64,000 nt of DNA from Mesodorylaimus sp. YZB2_4 (GCA_030248295.1 JASANH010000193.1:806001-870000), one strand, 5' to 3'. Counted from the first letter of the stretch, positions 23,400 to 36,282 are shown. Program-made: numbers and translations. The notes: generated by a model not told the origin, from the sequence alone.

Positions 23400-25170
23400 C
23401 AGTGATGGAAAAATGGAGGGGAAACTTAAGTGAACGATTCGATTGAGAAAAGCAAAACAATGTGAGTCGATAATAATAAAGATTAATGATTTCGGAATTC
23501 GTAAACCGACAAGTCTGAAAACGAAAAAGTTCAAAATTACGAAAACAAATGCATCGCGGTCTCTCTATTCTCAACAATGCGCCAAGTCGGAAAACAAAAC
23601 AAACCTATTTTCTTTGTTCATAAAAGAAAAAACGCGCCAACTGGCGGGTACATCCTATCTCTAAACTAAGGACACAATTCAAGGTAAGTAGGCAGCTACT
23701 TCGAGCCCCACTCACCCACCTCGTCCGTCCACCCTTTCGGTCGGCGCGCCGGCGAGCAAAAGAGAAAAGAGACCAAGAAAAATGAATTATGACGGCGACC
23801 TATTGAAGGTGACAAAATGTGCACTAAACGGGCGCCAGACAAAATCGAGCCAGCGTCGATGAAGACGGCCAGCTGGTCTGCTCGAATCACGCCCAACTGA
23901 CTGACCGAGCGCGCCCGTTGACAAGGACTCGACAGCCGCCCGCCCTAGCAGATGTCGGGTCAAACATGATTCTAGCAGACACTGCCCCCCGTCCAACTAT
24001 GCGGGCCAGGTCGATGTGGGCTGGGCAGGAACGGAAACTAGTCTACTTATCCTTACTGCCCCACATTACTGGTCGACGGAAATGGTTTCCCTGGATGAGC
24101 TAGGTAAAGAATAAACTAGACCAAAGCACAGGAAGTGCTTCGAGCAATCGAAATAAGAAACAGAAAAGAGGAAAAGTAGGCACACGTAAAAGGCGTCAAG
24201 TTCAGCGCGCGCAGCCGAGCAGCCGGCCTACAAGCGTCAGCCAATCAGGACGCAGATAAAAGGCACTCCAGCCAATCAGACGCGGCTGACAGACAGCCGA
24301 ACAAAGACTCGGTCATAATAAAACAAAAACGTAACTCCCAGAGCCTAACAAGATTCCTCGATTTTGATCTATTTCAAATGCGTCTTTCCACTTCTACTTG
24401 GAGGACACAGCATTCCACACGCCACCACCGACCCGCCATTCGTGGTCCAGACTGGGGCCATTAGCCCGGCCTGACCTCGCTGTCCCCATATGTGTACTGC
24501 CTAAGCAGGGCGACCACACGCGCGTCAAATCATGCGAAGCAAATTGATCCAAGGCGAGCAACAGATTATTTGCCAGATTACAACGGATTTCGACGCTTTG
24601 GGCCACGAATAGGCAAAGCGATAGGATATAATCGTCGAGAATGCGTTTCTCGGACAGTTGACCTCAACGAGCCGTCGGTGGTCGTCAATTTCCTGCATCT
24701 GGCGACGCGAAACTGGCGGGGTGTGAAAATGGTCTTCTATGGCCTTTATTCGTTCAAAACTAGTCTATTATGCAAAATAAAGGAATTTGAATTTTAAAAT
24801 TCATCAAAAATCAAAAATATGACTAAATTTGACACGCCTCTGACAACAGCAAACAAGAGTGATATCCAATTACGACCACATTATGGCCTGTCATTTCCAC
24901 GAGTCCATTAGACTGGAATTTGTAAGACATCTGATCCACGCACCCAAACATTCCCGCTGTGTGCCGAACAGGTGCACTGCCAGCCTTATATGGTAGGCTG
25001 GAATGCACTGAACACAGCCTGAGGGCAGGGAGAGACAAACCGAATCGTTAGATCCGTAAAAACATTGATTGATTACGTTATTATAACACAAGCAACTCGG
25101 TCCTTCATGACACTACTAGTTCTACAGTAGATTTCCATCGTCAACCTTTTCTTTTGATCTCAACATTTCC
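23400..25170. other. upstream region of nephrin-type gene and 3' flank of the next gene
   Basis: No exon could be supported. The left part is A-rich. The 23.7-24.5 kb part is GC-richer and holds a pair of CCAAT elements. An AATAAA on the minus strand at 24745-24750 is a distant candidate poly(A) signal for the gene ending at 25180. Confidence 0.35.
24237..24290. promoter_or_regulatory. paired CCAAT boxes, possible promoter of nephrin-type gene
   Basis: Two near-identical AGCCAATCAG elements at about 24239 and 24270, 31 bases apart, both followed by GACGC. CCAAT boxes act in either orientation and are classic NF-Y sites. They lie about 0.9 kb upstream of the nephrin-type start codon, so a 5' UTR exon could begin near here. 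Assignment to that gene is inference. Confidence 0.35.
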
Positions 25171-25179
25171 ATCTTCTCA

Positions 25180-26741
25180 TTAGATAATGAGTACTTCTTG
25201 CCCGCTATGGCGACTACTGGCTTCCGATTTGGTTTTTCCTTTCGTATCTTCTTCCTTCAATACGATACTTCCGTCATCGATTTCGGGCAAGGGAGCTGTG
25301 CTGACGATCACGGGCAGATCACAAGCATCTTTCTCAGTCCCGCTGCACGAAGAGGCGGAGACCATAGTTTGAGCCGTGGAGGCAAAAGTTGGCAGTGGCA
25401 ACGAGTAGAAGCTGGACAAGGAATCGCTGGTGGACAATTTCTTGGAACAATCGATCGAATTCGAATCGAGCAATTCGCCTTGTTTCTTTTCGCTAGAGAA
25501 TCGATTTTCATCAGCCGTGATCGAAGTCGCTGAATTCGTACCATCCTGGCTGGGCTCACCCATTTCCGACATAAAGGCCAAAGAAGGAAAACTGCTGGGA
25601 TCCAATTCAGAGTCGAAATTTTCTAATGAAGCGTGAACTGCTTGTTCAACGCTTGGAACAACCAACGAGGGCATTTGGATGGCTTCCGATTCTTCATCTT
25701 CCTCAATTATGGAGTGCAGATTCGATACAACATGGCGCACTTGAGCCACTGCCGTTTTCAGACCTCCTTCGACCTGCTCTTCGATGGCCACTGGTTCAAT
25801 GACCAATTCTTCTTTGATCGGTTGCAGATACTCAGCTGGCGCCAAGTGCACTTCAACTTTGGCCACATTTATCTTCGATTCGTTTTCGACGTCTTCGATC
25901 ACTTGCATCATTTCCTGATCTCCGATACCCAGCGATTTTCCAAAATCGAGCCAATCCTGTTTGATATCATCCATGGCCGCGTTGAAAATGGCATCGGCCT
26001 TGGACAGATTATCGACTACCTTCTCCTCATGATCGCTTAGATCTGCGGGTGGATACTCGGGAAACGATTGATCGCATTTGCTGATATTTACATTGCTACC
26101 TCCCTCTTCGATTTGATTATTTTGATCGGCATTATCGCCTTGACCCAAAATGTGAATGATTTCTATTTTCGGCTTCTTCTTTTCCTTTTTCTTGTGGGCA
26201 CCGCATAAACGAGCGAATAAGTTCACTGAATGCTTGTTACTTTCTACATCGCCAGCACGTTTTTCATTCAAGTTAACACGTTTAAACCATTTGCGACGCC
26301 CTGAAAAATTTGTCCAAATTCTAATTCAACATCAAAACTTGATTGAATTCGGATTGGTACCATATCTTTTATCATGCTTATGGGGGGTGATGCCTTAAAA
26401 AATGAAGCATATTTTCAAGAATTCATGGCCCACTCCAAAAACTCGCCTACTCGAGGCGAAGATTTCTTCCTAACACATTTTTCCAAAAGCAACCCCCTAC
26501 CAGAGTCGAGGTTCGATGAGATCTGCTGGAGATCAGAATCAGATACCGATAAAAGTTGCACACGCACAGCATTCCCACGCTCGAAACGAATTTTATGTTC
26601 GGACTTTCGCATCAACGACCCGCCCCTTTAACCAAATCCTCAAAAATCACAATCCATACCTTTTTGCTCTGTCACTTGAACTTCATCTTCCGTCATTCCA
26701 ATTTCTTTGATTTCCTCCATAATTTGCGCCCTTTTTTGCAT
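25180..26741 (-). CDS. unrecognised acidic/serine-rich protein, family member 1
   Basis: Two exons, 26660-26741 and 25180-26300, join at phase 1 to give 400 residues. Not recognised. Exon 1 encodes a charged helix (MQKRAQIMEEIKEIGMTEDE). Exon 2 opens with GRRKWFKR, then a basic segment with LFARLCGAHKKKEKKKPK, an acidic middle with SFPEYPPADLSDHEEK and IGDQEMMQVIEDVE, and a long Ser/Thr/Glu-rich tail. It has no signal peptide or membrane segment. The same architecture and phase-1 intron recur at 31.5 kb (intact) and 41.9 kb (broken), so this is a real gene family. The basic head and disordered acidic tail suggest an intracellular, regulated protein, but no function is claimed. The ATG at 26741 is the first in frame after the splice join. 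Confidence 0.75.
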
Positions 26742-29700
26742 CTGATTGCCAATAACTCGCGAGAAAAGCGCTGAAGACCGCGTAGCGTAAAAAACACAAG
26801 TACAACAAGCGGCCACCCGCTGCTAAAAAGCGTAAAGCAATGGCAGGGCAGGCTGGTTGGAGGGTCGCGACAGTTTGTCTCGTCTGCTCTGCTGGCTGTT
26901 GGCTGCAGCACAGGGGGGTCAGGTCAGGCAGTCTCGCAGTGGGGCCTCATGCGACCCTCGGCAGTTTGGCAATAAGGCATCCTCGGGCTATGATGTAACT
27001 TTGTGTAAGAGCAAGCTTCAGCCAGAGAATTGCCTAGTGTCAGTGCCACTGTTTTCCTGTCTCCACAGCTCATATCGTATCGAATTGTTATTTTGCTTGC
27101 ATGAAGTAGCTGAAATTCATTCCCCAGTCTCGCCAGCCATAATCATGGGCCAATCAGACAACTTGCTTACCAACTCTTGCGGGAGTCTGCCCGACTTGAT
27201 CACACTCACCCAATTGCTGTACAAGCCAGTGTCATGTCGGCACCGTGAAGCAGTTCCAACCGGCGTCGATAATGAAATTGGGTCAATCGCAGAAATGATC
27301 AGGAGAAAGTAATTGGCCAAATTATGGTGTAATGAAGTACATGAGTAAGACTAGATATGAGTCAGAGCTAACTCCGGTGGGTACTCACAACAACGCGACT
27401 AATAGCTCGCCAAAATGTTTTCGATCCGGCCGAGCCTACATCAGGCAGGTATAACAATAACTTTTCTTCATTACCCATCACTTACGGTTAGCTATAGTCT
27501 ATGGCGAAAGAGAATGCCAGTGTTGCAGAGGCAATAAATCTCGTGAAAGCAGCTATTAGATAAGGGCGTGGAAAAGAAGCCGAAAAACGTTCAAAGGGTA
27601 TCAAAGCGAAACTAAACCCTCTATCTATCTTCGAGTCTAACATTTTAAATGCACTGAAAGGAACCGTCTTTATGAAATGAATGCCCAGTTGACTAACCGT
27701 CAGACAGTTGCCGCATTTTTCTGTTGATGATATGACAGCAATAATGACAATAAAAGCAAACTAATAGCACGTCGGTGGAACCTATCTGGACGATGGCTAC
27801 GTTCAAGTTACTAATTTGTATCGAAAATGCAGTGTAGAAGTGGTGGGTGAAGAGTGAGGCGGGAGGGGGGGGATTAAAGATGATGGTTTGAATGACCCCT
27901 AGCCGGTCCTATGATGCCAGCTACCACATTACAAGGTGCACTGGCTTGATGATATACCACTGGTCAAAAAGGATCAAATGACCACAGGCTCACCGTGCCA
28001 CCGACTGACCAAGCACTGGGCGTTATTGATGAGCCTACGCTGAGCACTGGCGCGCACTGCAAGGCGTCAATTGTCTTCAAATCGGAAGCCAATTTAGATC
28101 ATCCATTGCGCAATGCTCTCGAATAGGTGCCTTTTTCAGCAGTGCTAAATGAACACCTGCACCCATTGAAAGAGGTGGGGCGGAAGGGCGGCGAGGCCAA
28201 ATAATAGGTACTTGACTGGGCTACAATGAACTACGACCAAGAAGGTGCGTGTTTATTGCTTCGATTGCCATCATTGCTTAGAATATGAGAGGGATGCATC
28301 GTTGGGCAAGATCGCCCGTGGGCGGGTGATAATGATCAGAGTAGAAACAAAGATGGAATTCAACCAGAGGTCTTTAAAAAAGCGTCTCAGTTGTCGTTTG
28401 AGAGTAAAAACACAAAGGATGATGCAAAAATCGCTGGTCCAGAAGGAGTGATATTTTAAGCTCGGATATTTGATGGGCTTTTAGACACAGCTATCCTTGT
28501 CGCTAAGCTAAAGAGAAGCTCGGCTTTATGTTTTGCAACCCCAAGCCACATCCTGGCTAAAAGCGAATAGATTTTAGCTTCGATCGAAATTTGACCAATG
28601 TCCACTTACTGGTGGAAAATTAGTGTAATTGGAAGTCGCATATGAAAGACCCCGCCTCTCATGGATGACTGTCCACTAAATTACTAGTGCATTTAGCCTC
28701 CCGTTTAACCGCGCAGAATCGATCTGACTGAAGTGAGGAGAGGCGTGAAGCAAAGATGTTTGGGACGGGTGATGGCTGGTACAAGAAAGCATGGGGAAAT
28801 CACAGAAGGACACTCCTTTTTGTAATTATCTGCAAAATACACACATCCAGATAAGCGGCCTGATGACTGTCGTTAAGCGAGCGTGGGCACTTGGGATATT
28901 GTGGATAGCAGAGACCCTGGGACAGAAACCTAAAAAAGATGCGCCTGTTCTGCGGACAAACCTCACACAAGCTGTCGAATTGTCCCAGTAAAAGGCTTCG
29001 ATCAGCCTCCGACAATGCATGTGGCCACTATGCAGAGGTGATGATCGACTACAGGGGCGCGTAATGGACGAAACAGGCGAGTCAAATCGGGTTGAAGGAA
29101 TGGTAAAACCAACTTCAAGTCACCGAGTCCGAAATGCGATACCATCCCTCCTTCCATTAATCGAACTTGAACACTTGTCTTATGACCCCCTTCCCGAAAA
29201 CTCTGTCGATGCCACTCACAGCATTTGTAATTTCAAATGACAGTGTCCACATGCCGCAAACACGGATTTATATCTGCGCCAGGTTCAAAAAACACAGCCA
29301 ACACATACTAGTACTGGCTTAAAAATCCAGTAAACACTAATAATTCTTAGCTCCGGCCGACAGCTTTACTCGAAATCAAAACAGGTATATACTCGGCAGG
29401 CAATAAGATAAAGCGGCTCGACTCCCAACTAGCCAACACCCGGTTCGTAAAGCCTACTCACTTGGCACTGATGACTCGAACAACTGTCTCCCTACTCCCA
29501 CACCAAACGGCCAAAACCTACGGCCCAAGTCGAGGTAAAAGGAAAAAGTGAGTTAGATACTCAAACGATACGAATAGTAGACCATTTGAACAGACCACCG
29601 GCCGCCCGGCGCCATACTTTTTTCTACTCTTTCTACTCAATCTTCTCATTTTCTTAACAAGCACGAGTTTTCGGGGGCCATTTAGAAAAGAGCAAAGACA

Positions 29701-31535
29701 GAAAACATTTTTCTATCTTAAGCGAGATATGGTGAAGAAGTGGTGAAACAGTAGCCGTCATCAGAAGACTCGTTTCTTGCGATTCACTCGGCGCTCTGCT
29801 TCCAAGTGGTCAATACGGACTCAATGAGCGAAAGATGGTGCCAGGAGGACACCCGTATCTACTCGCCGAAAGGAAAAGGCTTTTACGCCTTTTTATATAA
29901 ATGTTAGACGAAATTCCATCATCTCAAATCCACTTCTACTACCCACCCACCCCCTTCTTACACTCCCTTCTCGATCAATCTTTGCTTTAATTCCAAAAAT
30001 GTTCATCTACCATTCTTGGACGCAGACCACTCGACTGTTTGGTCGTTCCGAAAACAAGGACAAATCGGTCATTTTACTTCCCCCCCCCCCCCCCCCCCTA
30101 CCTGCCGGTTATTCGATGCCCCGCATTAGAAATACGATACATATCATTGGCTTGCGGAGTCCCATCCACCCCCGGAGGGCCATTACCACATCGGGCTTGT
30201 ACCATTTTTTGTCTACACGGGCGATAATCGGTGTGTAGTCTGCGTGCGAGTGGAGTATCGAATTACCGGTGGCTACCCCGGGGCGCCTAGTCAGTTTAGG
30301 CGGCTTTTGCTTGCCTCCTCTTTCAAATAACAAAGTCGGCAGGGTGGGTTTGAAAAGGAGGCGGGATGTAAATGAGGCGTTTTACAAGGAAATCTTCAGT
30401 CGATTCTCGAAGATAAAGGAAGTAAATCGAATTCTTGCTTTCACTTAGAAGCGAGCAAAGTGGCATTGAAAAAGACGTTTTGTAAGTGAAAAGACGGGCA
30501 GCATGCGACGGGCATAAATAACAAGGCGTGGCTAAAAATAGATTCCCTAATCAACGAGAAATGATAAAAACACAACCAGCAATCACACCCGTTTCAACCA
30601 AGGACGGGACAAGCAACGAGACATTGCAGTACCATGAGCATGAGCAAATTGAAATGCCGGTGCCATGTGCCCTGATTGCGTGCAACTGCAACCCATGAAC
30701 TCTGATCTCAAACCATGGACAGACGCTTCTAGTGCCTTCCTAAAAGTTCTTATCGTTTATGTGCCTACAAATATCCATCAGCCGTTCCGGGCCCCACGGG
30801 ACCTACCCTGTTGGCTATCCTTCCGCCTTATTATCCGTTTTGTCCACATCCCCAGACACGGGGTGATAATTGGCGAGCGGCACGCTTTGAGTTAGGCCAT
30901 AGTCGAATATATTGATTGCTCAAAAGCGTTCGTCGGATGGTTGTAAAACAATGCACAAAAACAGACAAAATACGGCACGCGGGTCACAAAAATCAAATTG
31001 TCGTATCTTTATTTCGGTGTTGGACAAACTAATAGAAACGGATACGACAAGAGTGGGCAGGCAACAAACTCAAAAAAGGAGAGAAGACGAGTGAGAAGAT
31101 TGGATTGGCCTAAAAAGAATGGATTCTGTTTTCGTGGAGTCCAAAAATAGACAATGTTTTTACATGGTCTTAGCACTCCTTAGATCGTGGAAGCCATGGC
31201 ACCAAGTAAGGCAAACTTAAGATTACGCCAACAATTTACTGTAATTTTATACTGCAGGGTCCAGGAACTGACGCCGTGGCTTTCGGTCTTGACTTGGGGC
31301 ATCAAAACGCCCCACCGATCTTACTGGGGTCTATAGCACCTGTCGTACTCATTGCGCTTTACATGACTTTACACGCCTTGCACTTTTGCGTCTTACTGTA
31401 CAGTAGATGACCAGTTGGTTTCGCTTTGGAACCCTCTTGTCACTCCGTACTAGTGAAATTGCTACTTGTCTCTTCCCCGCATAAAAGCGAAATAAAAATT
31501 TGGACGAATTTCGATCAACGGCTAAACCGTGGTTA
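26742..31535. other. 4.8-kb intergenic stretch, no gene seen
   Basis: No splice-supported ORF chain and no recognisable domain on either strand. ORFs reach at most 151 codons (26857-27312, plus strand) and look like chance. A run of about 17 C residues lies at 30080-30097. This is the largest gene-poor block in the window. It separates family members 1 and 2. Confidence 0.35.
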
Positions 31536-31540
31536 CTGAA

Positions 31541-32573
31541 ATGGACGTTGTACAGAAGGGAACAGGTGCGAAACCTGATGGAATGACTGAGAATGTCATC
31601 GGTCTTTCTCTTGTAAATCGTGCAAAAATAACTGCCTTTTCTTGCAGGAAAACGAAAATGGTTCAAACGGTCCCGCAGTGGGAATGGCTCCTCGGGAAGC
31701 CCAATAAGGAAAAAGCGATCGACCAGCATGTTTGCGTTGTTGTGCGGCGCCTGGAAGAACAAACGTTTCAATCAAAATAATTGGGAACCACTGACTGAAG
31801 CCACTGACGGTCAGGTTGGTCGGTATCGAGAAGAATACAAAGCTGACTGGGACAGCGAAGCGAGTCATGACAGAGAAAGCAAATCGTTCCCGGAACATCC
31901 GAACGCCGACCATAGAGGTATCATCGACGAAGAGCTGGTCGCTGCCTACGAGGCCGAAACTACCGCGGACTTAATCGGACGGGAGATGCTAGATTTAGGC
32001 CAGCCGCAGGGCGACGTGCTCCAAGAAATAATGGAAAGCGTGGGCGACGATCCGCAAATCAAGACCGCCCAAGCGGACGTGCACGACGACTCGAGCCATC
32101 CAGAGCAACCTGACGACGAGCTGGAAATGCATCGTATGATGTTCGGCGCCCAATCTTTGGCTTTGCAAAGTAGCGGACAGGACGCCCTGTCGATCGGTTT
32201 GGTGGCGACGGAGCGGAATGTGGACATGTGCCCGTCGCTCATCCTCGTTTCCTGTTTGGAGAAGGTGCCCGAGCCGAAAACGATGGGTTCGATCGAGGGC
32301 GTCGAGATAGTGCCGTCGTGCGAAACCCAGCCAAGCGGAGCACCCCTGGTGTCGGTGACGGGTGAGAGCACGTGCACCAGTGTGGTCAGTACAGTGACCG
32401 ACACGGACTCGATGTCGACCAACGGGTCGGTGTCCTCGGCTTCCTCCGCCTCGCTGTCGATTTCGTCTTTGATATATCTGGAGAGCGAGTCTGTGCTGGA
32501 AAAGGAAGGAAAGAGCATGAAAAGCGCGTCCATGGATGACGGACCACCGACGCATCTGATAGCCAAACCGTGA
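31541..32573 (+). CDS. unrecognised acidic/serine-rich protein, family member 2
   Basis: Exons 31541-31601 and 31648-32573 give 328 residues. The 46-bp intron is at phase 1, as in member 1, with a weak donor (GTCTTT) and a good acceptor (TTTTCTTGCAG). After a short N-terminus (VQKGTG, GMTEN) comes KRKWFKR, a basic stretch, MFALLCGAWKNKRF, SFPEHPNAD, then EEL, DLGQPQGDVLQEIMESV and a Ser/Thr-rich tail (VVSTVTDTDSMSTNGSVSS). These align in order with member 1 (GRRKWFKR, LFARLCGAHKKK, SFPEYPPAD, GIGDQEMMQVIEDV). It has no signal peptide or membrane segment. DNA identity to the decayed copy at 42 kb is very high in places, so those two duplicated later. The function is unknown. Confidence 0.75.
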
Positions 32574-32758
32574 TCTACACTTCGCTAGATCAAAAAGCGT
32601 GAAATCAACAACAAAATTTGACTGCATATGATTTGAAAGTTTTTGGTTTTGTAGGCATGCTTTTTATATTCTTTTCCGCAGGTTTCTTCAGGATTAGTGC
32701 TAGATTACAAGGTTAAGCTTCACAGGATTAGGTAAGCTACTTGATTCAATCTAGTCAC

Positions 32759-32764
32759 TTTATT
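32759..32764 (-). promoter_or_regulatory. possible polyadenylation signal of the extended FHIT gene
   Basis: AATAAA on the minus strand about 200 bases after the stop at 32967. The interval 32574-32966 between this gene and the convergent family member 2 holds nothing else I can support. Confidence 0.4.
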
Positions 32765-32966
32765 AGAATGAACGTTGGTAATTTAAGAATGCATTCATAC
32801 TCGTAGAAGTGTCTGATAAGTAAAGTGCTCGGCTCGCGAGTGTAAACTACTGCGCAACAGCAACAACAACAAGTTTGCACTGTCCAGCTTTTTTCAGCAT
32901 CCAGGATCAAGCACACAACAGCCGCAGAACGCAGTGCAAGTCGCATCCCAACGTCATGACCACGGA

Positions 32967-34994
32967 TCACTGATGTCCGAGAAGTTTAAGCGGAGTGATG
33001 ACCGATACGACTCCCAGCGCCAGTTCACCCACAAAGAAGCCAGCGAACGCTGTTCGAGCCCAGCTTTTCTTTTGCGCTGGGTGTCGGCGATCCTTGCTCG
33101 AGTTAAGACCTGGCTTGGCTAACGGACGAGACCGTTCTTTCCCGTCAGCACTCGCCCAACGACGAGGCCAGTTCCGAGCTTTTTCGCATGGCTTTGCTGC
33201 CTAAACGAGCACCATGGCATGCGCAAAATCTCAACATTCTAGTGAGTTTGCTTACTTGAGACGATTCTGCGATTGCTGGTTTCCGCTCAGAGAGAGTGCT
33301 GAGGCCACTGGGAGTTTGCCCTGCCGACTCCATTTGCTTTGACTCAGCGCAGGACGGACAGTGACACCAGCAGTTGTGGCTTTCCCCGGCAGGAACTTCC
33401 ACTTCGTCGACAGGAGTGGAAGATGAGTCCTTCATCAGCCGAGCAGAGGTACTGAACCTCGGCGGTTGGAACAATGGCTGTGGCTCGACTGGACGCCCTT
33501 CATCTCGACCAGTGTCAGGTTCATACACCATCTGTAAATGCGATATGGATGATACCAGAGCGGAAAGTAAACCCAAGCGCTTACAGGTGGCGAACCCCAT
33601 CGAACTCTTTTCTGCTGCTCCTGAGGTTTCGATCTTTCACTGTCGCTCTTGTCATCCAAACACTGCGGGCATTCCTCGATTTCATCACGCGAAGAAGGCA
33701 CCGGTGCAGAGGAAGGCAACTTGGCCTGTCGTCCGATGGATAGGGAGGTCCACTGAATATCCTCAGTTTGCCGTTGGCCCTGAGACGAAACGTGCCAAAG
33801 CTAATACGAGTATTACAATACGTGCGCTTAATCACGGCTCAACTTACTTTTTCTTGTTTCTTCAACTTCGACCGCCAGCTGCGTTCCATCGATGCGCCAT
33901 GAAGTCTCCTTTGCAGGTGACCGCTAGACAAAAACGCAGGTTCTTGCATATTGATCACTTGCTCGAGATCCTGAAACAAGATTGCGTGACAGAAATTTCG
34001 ATTAGAAATACCTGAACCAAGAAGGCCTCGAACCAGCCATCGCATTTCTGGTTTCTCAACCGAAGCGGCAGTTTCCTGATCTAGTTCAGGGGTCGCAACT
34101 GAGGAATCTGTTTCCTCTGGAGTGCTGGACGTCGGTTCCGAGTTCTGAAATAAGCTAGATTAGGTGAAAACTGATCGCTGATCGCATGTCCGTTCTCACC
34201 TGCCGCTTCTTCCACGGCTTCAGGTCGAGCTCAGCCAAAGCTTCGGGGGTGAACCAAAGCCGGTAGACGGCTGCCTCACTTTCCATGTCTTCTGACGTTC
34301 TGCGGGGGCTGGTCTTTTGCTCAGACAGCTACATCAACAAAGGTTACAATTCTTATATTAAAGCATGGGAACCAGCAGATTTGTACGTCCGACCACAGGT
34401 TGGATGAATTGACCAATTTCAATGCCGCCAACGGCCAAGTATAAATTGCTCCCGCCGTTTCAAATTAGACTTTTGCGATTTTGAAAGACAAGACAGGACA
34501 TGCAAAGCTGATGCTGGGTCAAACGAAAACCTAAGATAATGATCAAATCTCACCTTCGCGTACAGCTCTCGATTATTAATGTCGCAACGCCTGGGCAGCA
34601 CGTGGACGTGGACATGCTGGAGTAAAATCCCGTTAAAAAATGAGAGAAAGCACGATAGAGAAAACCAACCTTGACAGTTTGACCCGCTGCTGGTCCGTCT
34701 TGAATTGTGATTGTCGACGAGGAAGCGCAATAGTACTCTTCCAAAACACGGTTCACCAGACGAACCGTTTTGAACAGGTCCGTCGATTCTGCGTCGGTCA
34801 GCATCTTGAGCTTGCGTACACACCGTAATGGAGCCACCAAGACGTCTGAAAAGCAGAACAGCCATCTGCTCGATTGGCACATGACGAGTGAGTAGGAATC
34901 TTGTGAACAGCATGAGAAATAACGACCCTACATCACGAAGATACCCTGTCACTTACGTCCAGGCACGACAGGGCTGATGTTGACAAAGGCGGAG
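32967..34994 (-). CDS. FHIT: FHIT-type HIT-domain hydrolase with long C-terminal extension, 5' incomplete
   Basis: Diadenosine-polyphosphate hydrolase of the HIT superfamily. Exons: to 34957, 34670-34845, 34554-34616, 34200-34328, 33848-34144, 33585-33779, 33256-33531, 32967-33200. Every internal exon length is a multiple of three. FHIT landmarks are AFVNISPVVPGHVLVAPLR, TITIQDGPAAGQTVK, the catalytic triad HVHVHVLPRR, and the terminal helix SEDMESEAAVYRLWF, where normal FHIT ends. The frame then continues through four more spliced exons for about 350 residues of polar, Ser/Pro/Glu-rich sequence. This contains KRVRW, which fits the PP1-docking RVxF pattern, a Cys/His cluster HNCWCHCPSC and a hydrophobic end (AFAGFFVGELALGVVSV). 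There is no nitrilase domain as in fly and worm NitFhit. The first about 45 residues are lost in a poly-C tract starting near 34995. The extension could be a separate gene misjoined by me, but the phases argue for one transcript. Confidence 0.8.
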
Positions 34995-35715
34995 GTGGGG
35001 GGGGGGCGCAAAAAAAAGGGGCCGCCAGGGAGGGATATTTCCCCCAACCCCCCCGCCAGAAAAAAAACGGGGTCCCCAAAACCGCCCCCCCCCCCCTCCC
35101 CCCCCCCATAGGCCCCCCCCCCACCCGCGGAGAAACCCCGTTTTCCGGGGGGCACGACCCCCCCCCCCCCCCCCCCCCCCTTTTTGGCCCCCCGCCAGTA
35201 GAAGACCCCGCCCCTTGCCCCGTGGGCGCTCCCCCTCCCCCCTGTCTTTTTCTATATTCTTTTCCGCGCCCCGCCCGCACAAAAAAAAAACCCCCCCCCC
35301 CCCCCCCCCCCTCCCCCCCCCCCCCCCCCCCCCCTGGCCGACGGCATTTTGTTGCTCCCTCCCCCCCCCCCCCCCCCGCCGGTTGTGGGTGACAAACCGA
35401 CAAACAAGAAACCCCAACAAGCCCCCCCCGACTCCCCCCCCCCCCCCCCCCCCCCCTCCCTACCCCTTCATGATATCACTGCTCAATACACCCCCCACCC
35501 ACCGCCAGCCCCCACCCAGCGGGCGGGAAAAACACACCACACACACTTACCAAACCCCTCCCCCCCACGCGCGGGGCACCCCCCCCCCCGCAATACCCCG
35601 CCCGCAGGGAAGGCGGCCCGCCCCACCCCCCAGCCCAGAAAGGGGCGGGGGGGGGCGGAATCTTGCGCCTCCCCCCCCCCCCCCCCCTTCCCCCCCCCCA
35701 AAAACACCAGCCCAC
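34995..35715. repeat. poly-C/poly-G low-complexity tract, probable assembly or sequencing fault
   Basis: About 720 bases dominated by long C runs on the plus strand, broken by odd fragments. ORFs of 150-175 codons in several frames on both strands come only from this composition (proline or glycine strings). It cuts straight through the FHIT 5' coding region, just before AFVNISPVV. It is more likely noise than real sequence. Confidence 0.75.
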
Positions 35716-36282
35716 GTAGATTTCGGGTGCGCACTAACGTAAAGCACAGGGCTAGCGCGTATGCAAATTTTCCACAACAATGGCCGCCTCCATGATGTAC
35801 CTGAGCATCACATGCTGTGCGACATGGATGTACCTGTGCGCACGCCAGAAAATTCTGGAAAACCATCCAATTTCTCGTTTGAAATTTCAAGTTTTCGTTG
35901 GTTTGTTGATTGAAATTTTTAAGAAATGATAAATAGCGGTTGCAACAAAAAGTTTTTGCTGAAATTTCTAGAAAACGCATGCGTCGCTGAAAATTCTATT
36001 CGGAAAGAATTGAGTAGGCGGCGAAAACAATAGGATACCCTGCTGCAAACACGCAACTACAAAATTACACATGGTTCCCAGCGCCCTCAAAAACCTCAGG
36101 AGAAAACTCCTCAAATTTCAAGGTGACGCTTTAAAAATCCTAAAAACCTACTCAAATTACAAGAAAGATCTTGAATCTCCTCAAAAATCGAAAAGTGTAA
36201 TTGCTGGAAAGCTGACCGCACGAGGTACTAATGGCCCGACACTAGAAAGCAAGGCACTTTTGCTGTTTGGTCCCCAACATAC
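35716..36282. other. intergenic or FHIT intron, no exon seen
   Basis: Expected FHIT N-terminal sequence (a QHLIKPS-like strand) was looked for on the minus strand and not found. A 73-codon plus ORF (36071-36292) is Lys-rich and unsupported. Confidence 0.3.

Noticed and set aside
25633..26040. 135-codon plus-strand ORF rich in Phe/Asp
   Set aside because: Antisense shadow of the acidic part of family member 1 (Glu/Asp codons read backward give Phe/Leu/Ile).
31946..32627. Minus-strand ORFs of 206-210 codons opposite family member 2
   Set aside because: They are shadows: the plus-strand frame has the spliced paralogue structure shared with the 25-kb gene, and the reverse frames have no relatives at 25 kb.
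33374..34015. 213-codon plus-strand ORF opposite the FHIT extension
   Set aside because: The minus strand has a chain of phase-0 exons with good splice signals, all in one frame. The plus ORF runs across those introns.
35215..35795. Long proline-rich or glycine-rich ORFs (up to 175 codons) on both strands
   Set aside because: They arise only from poly-C/poly-G runs, open in several frames at once and end where the tract ends. No splice or start context supports them.
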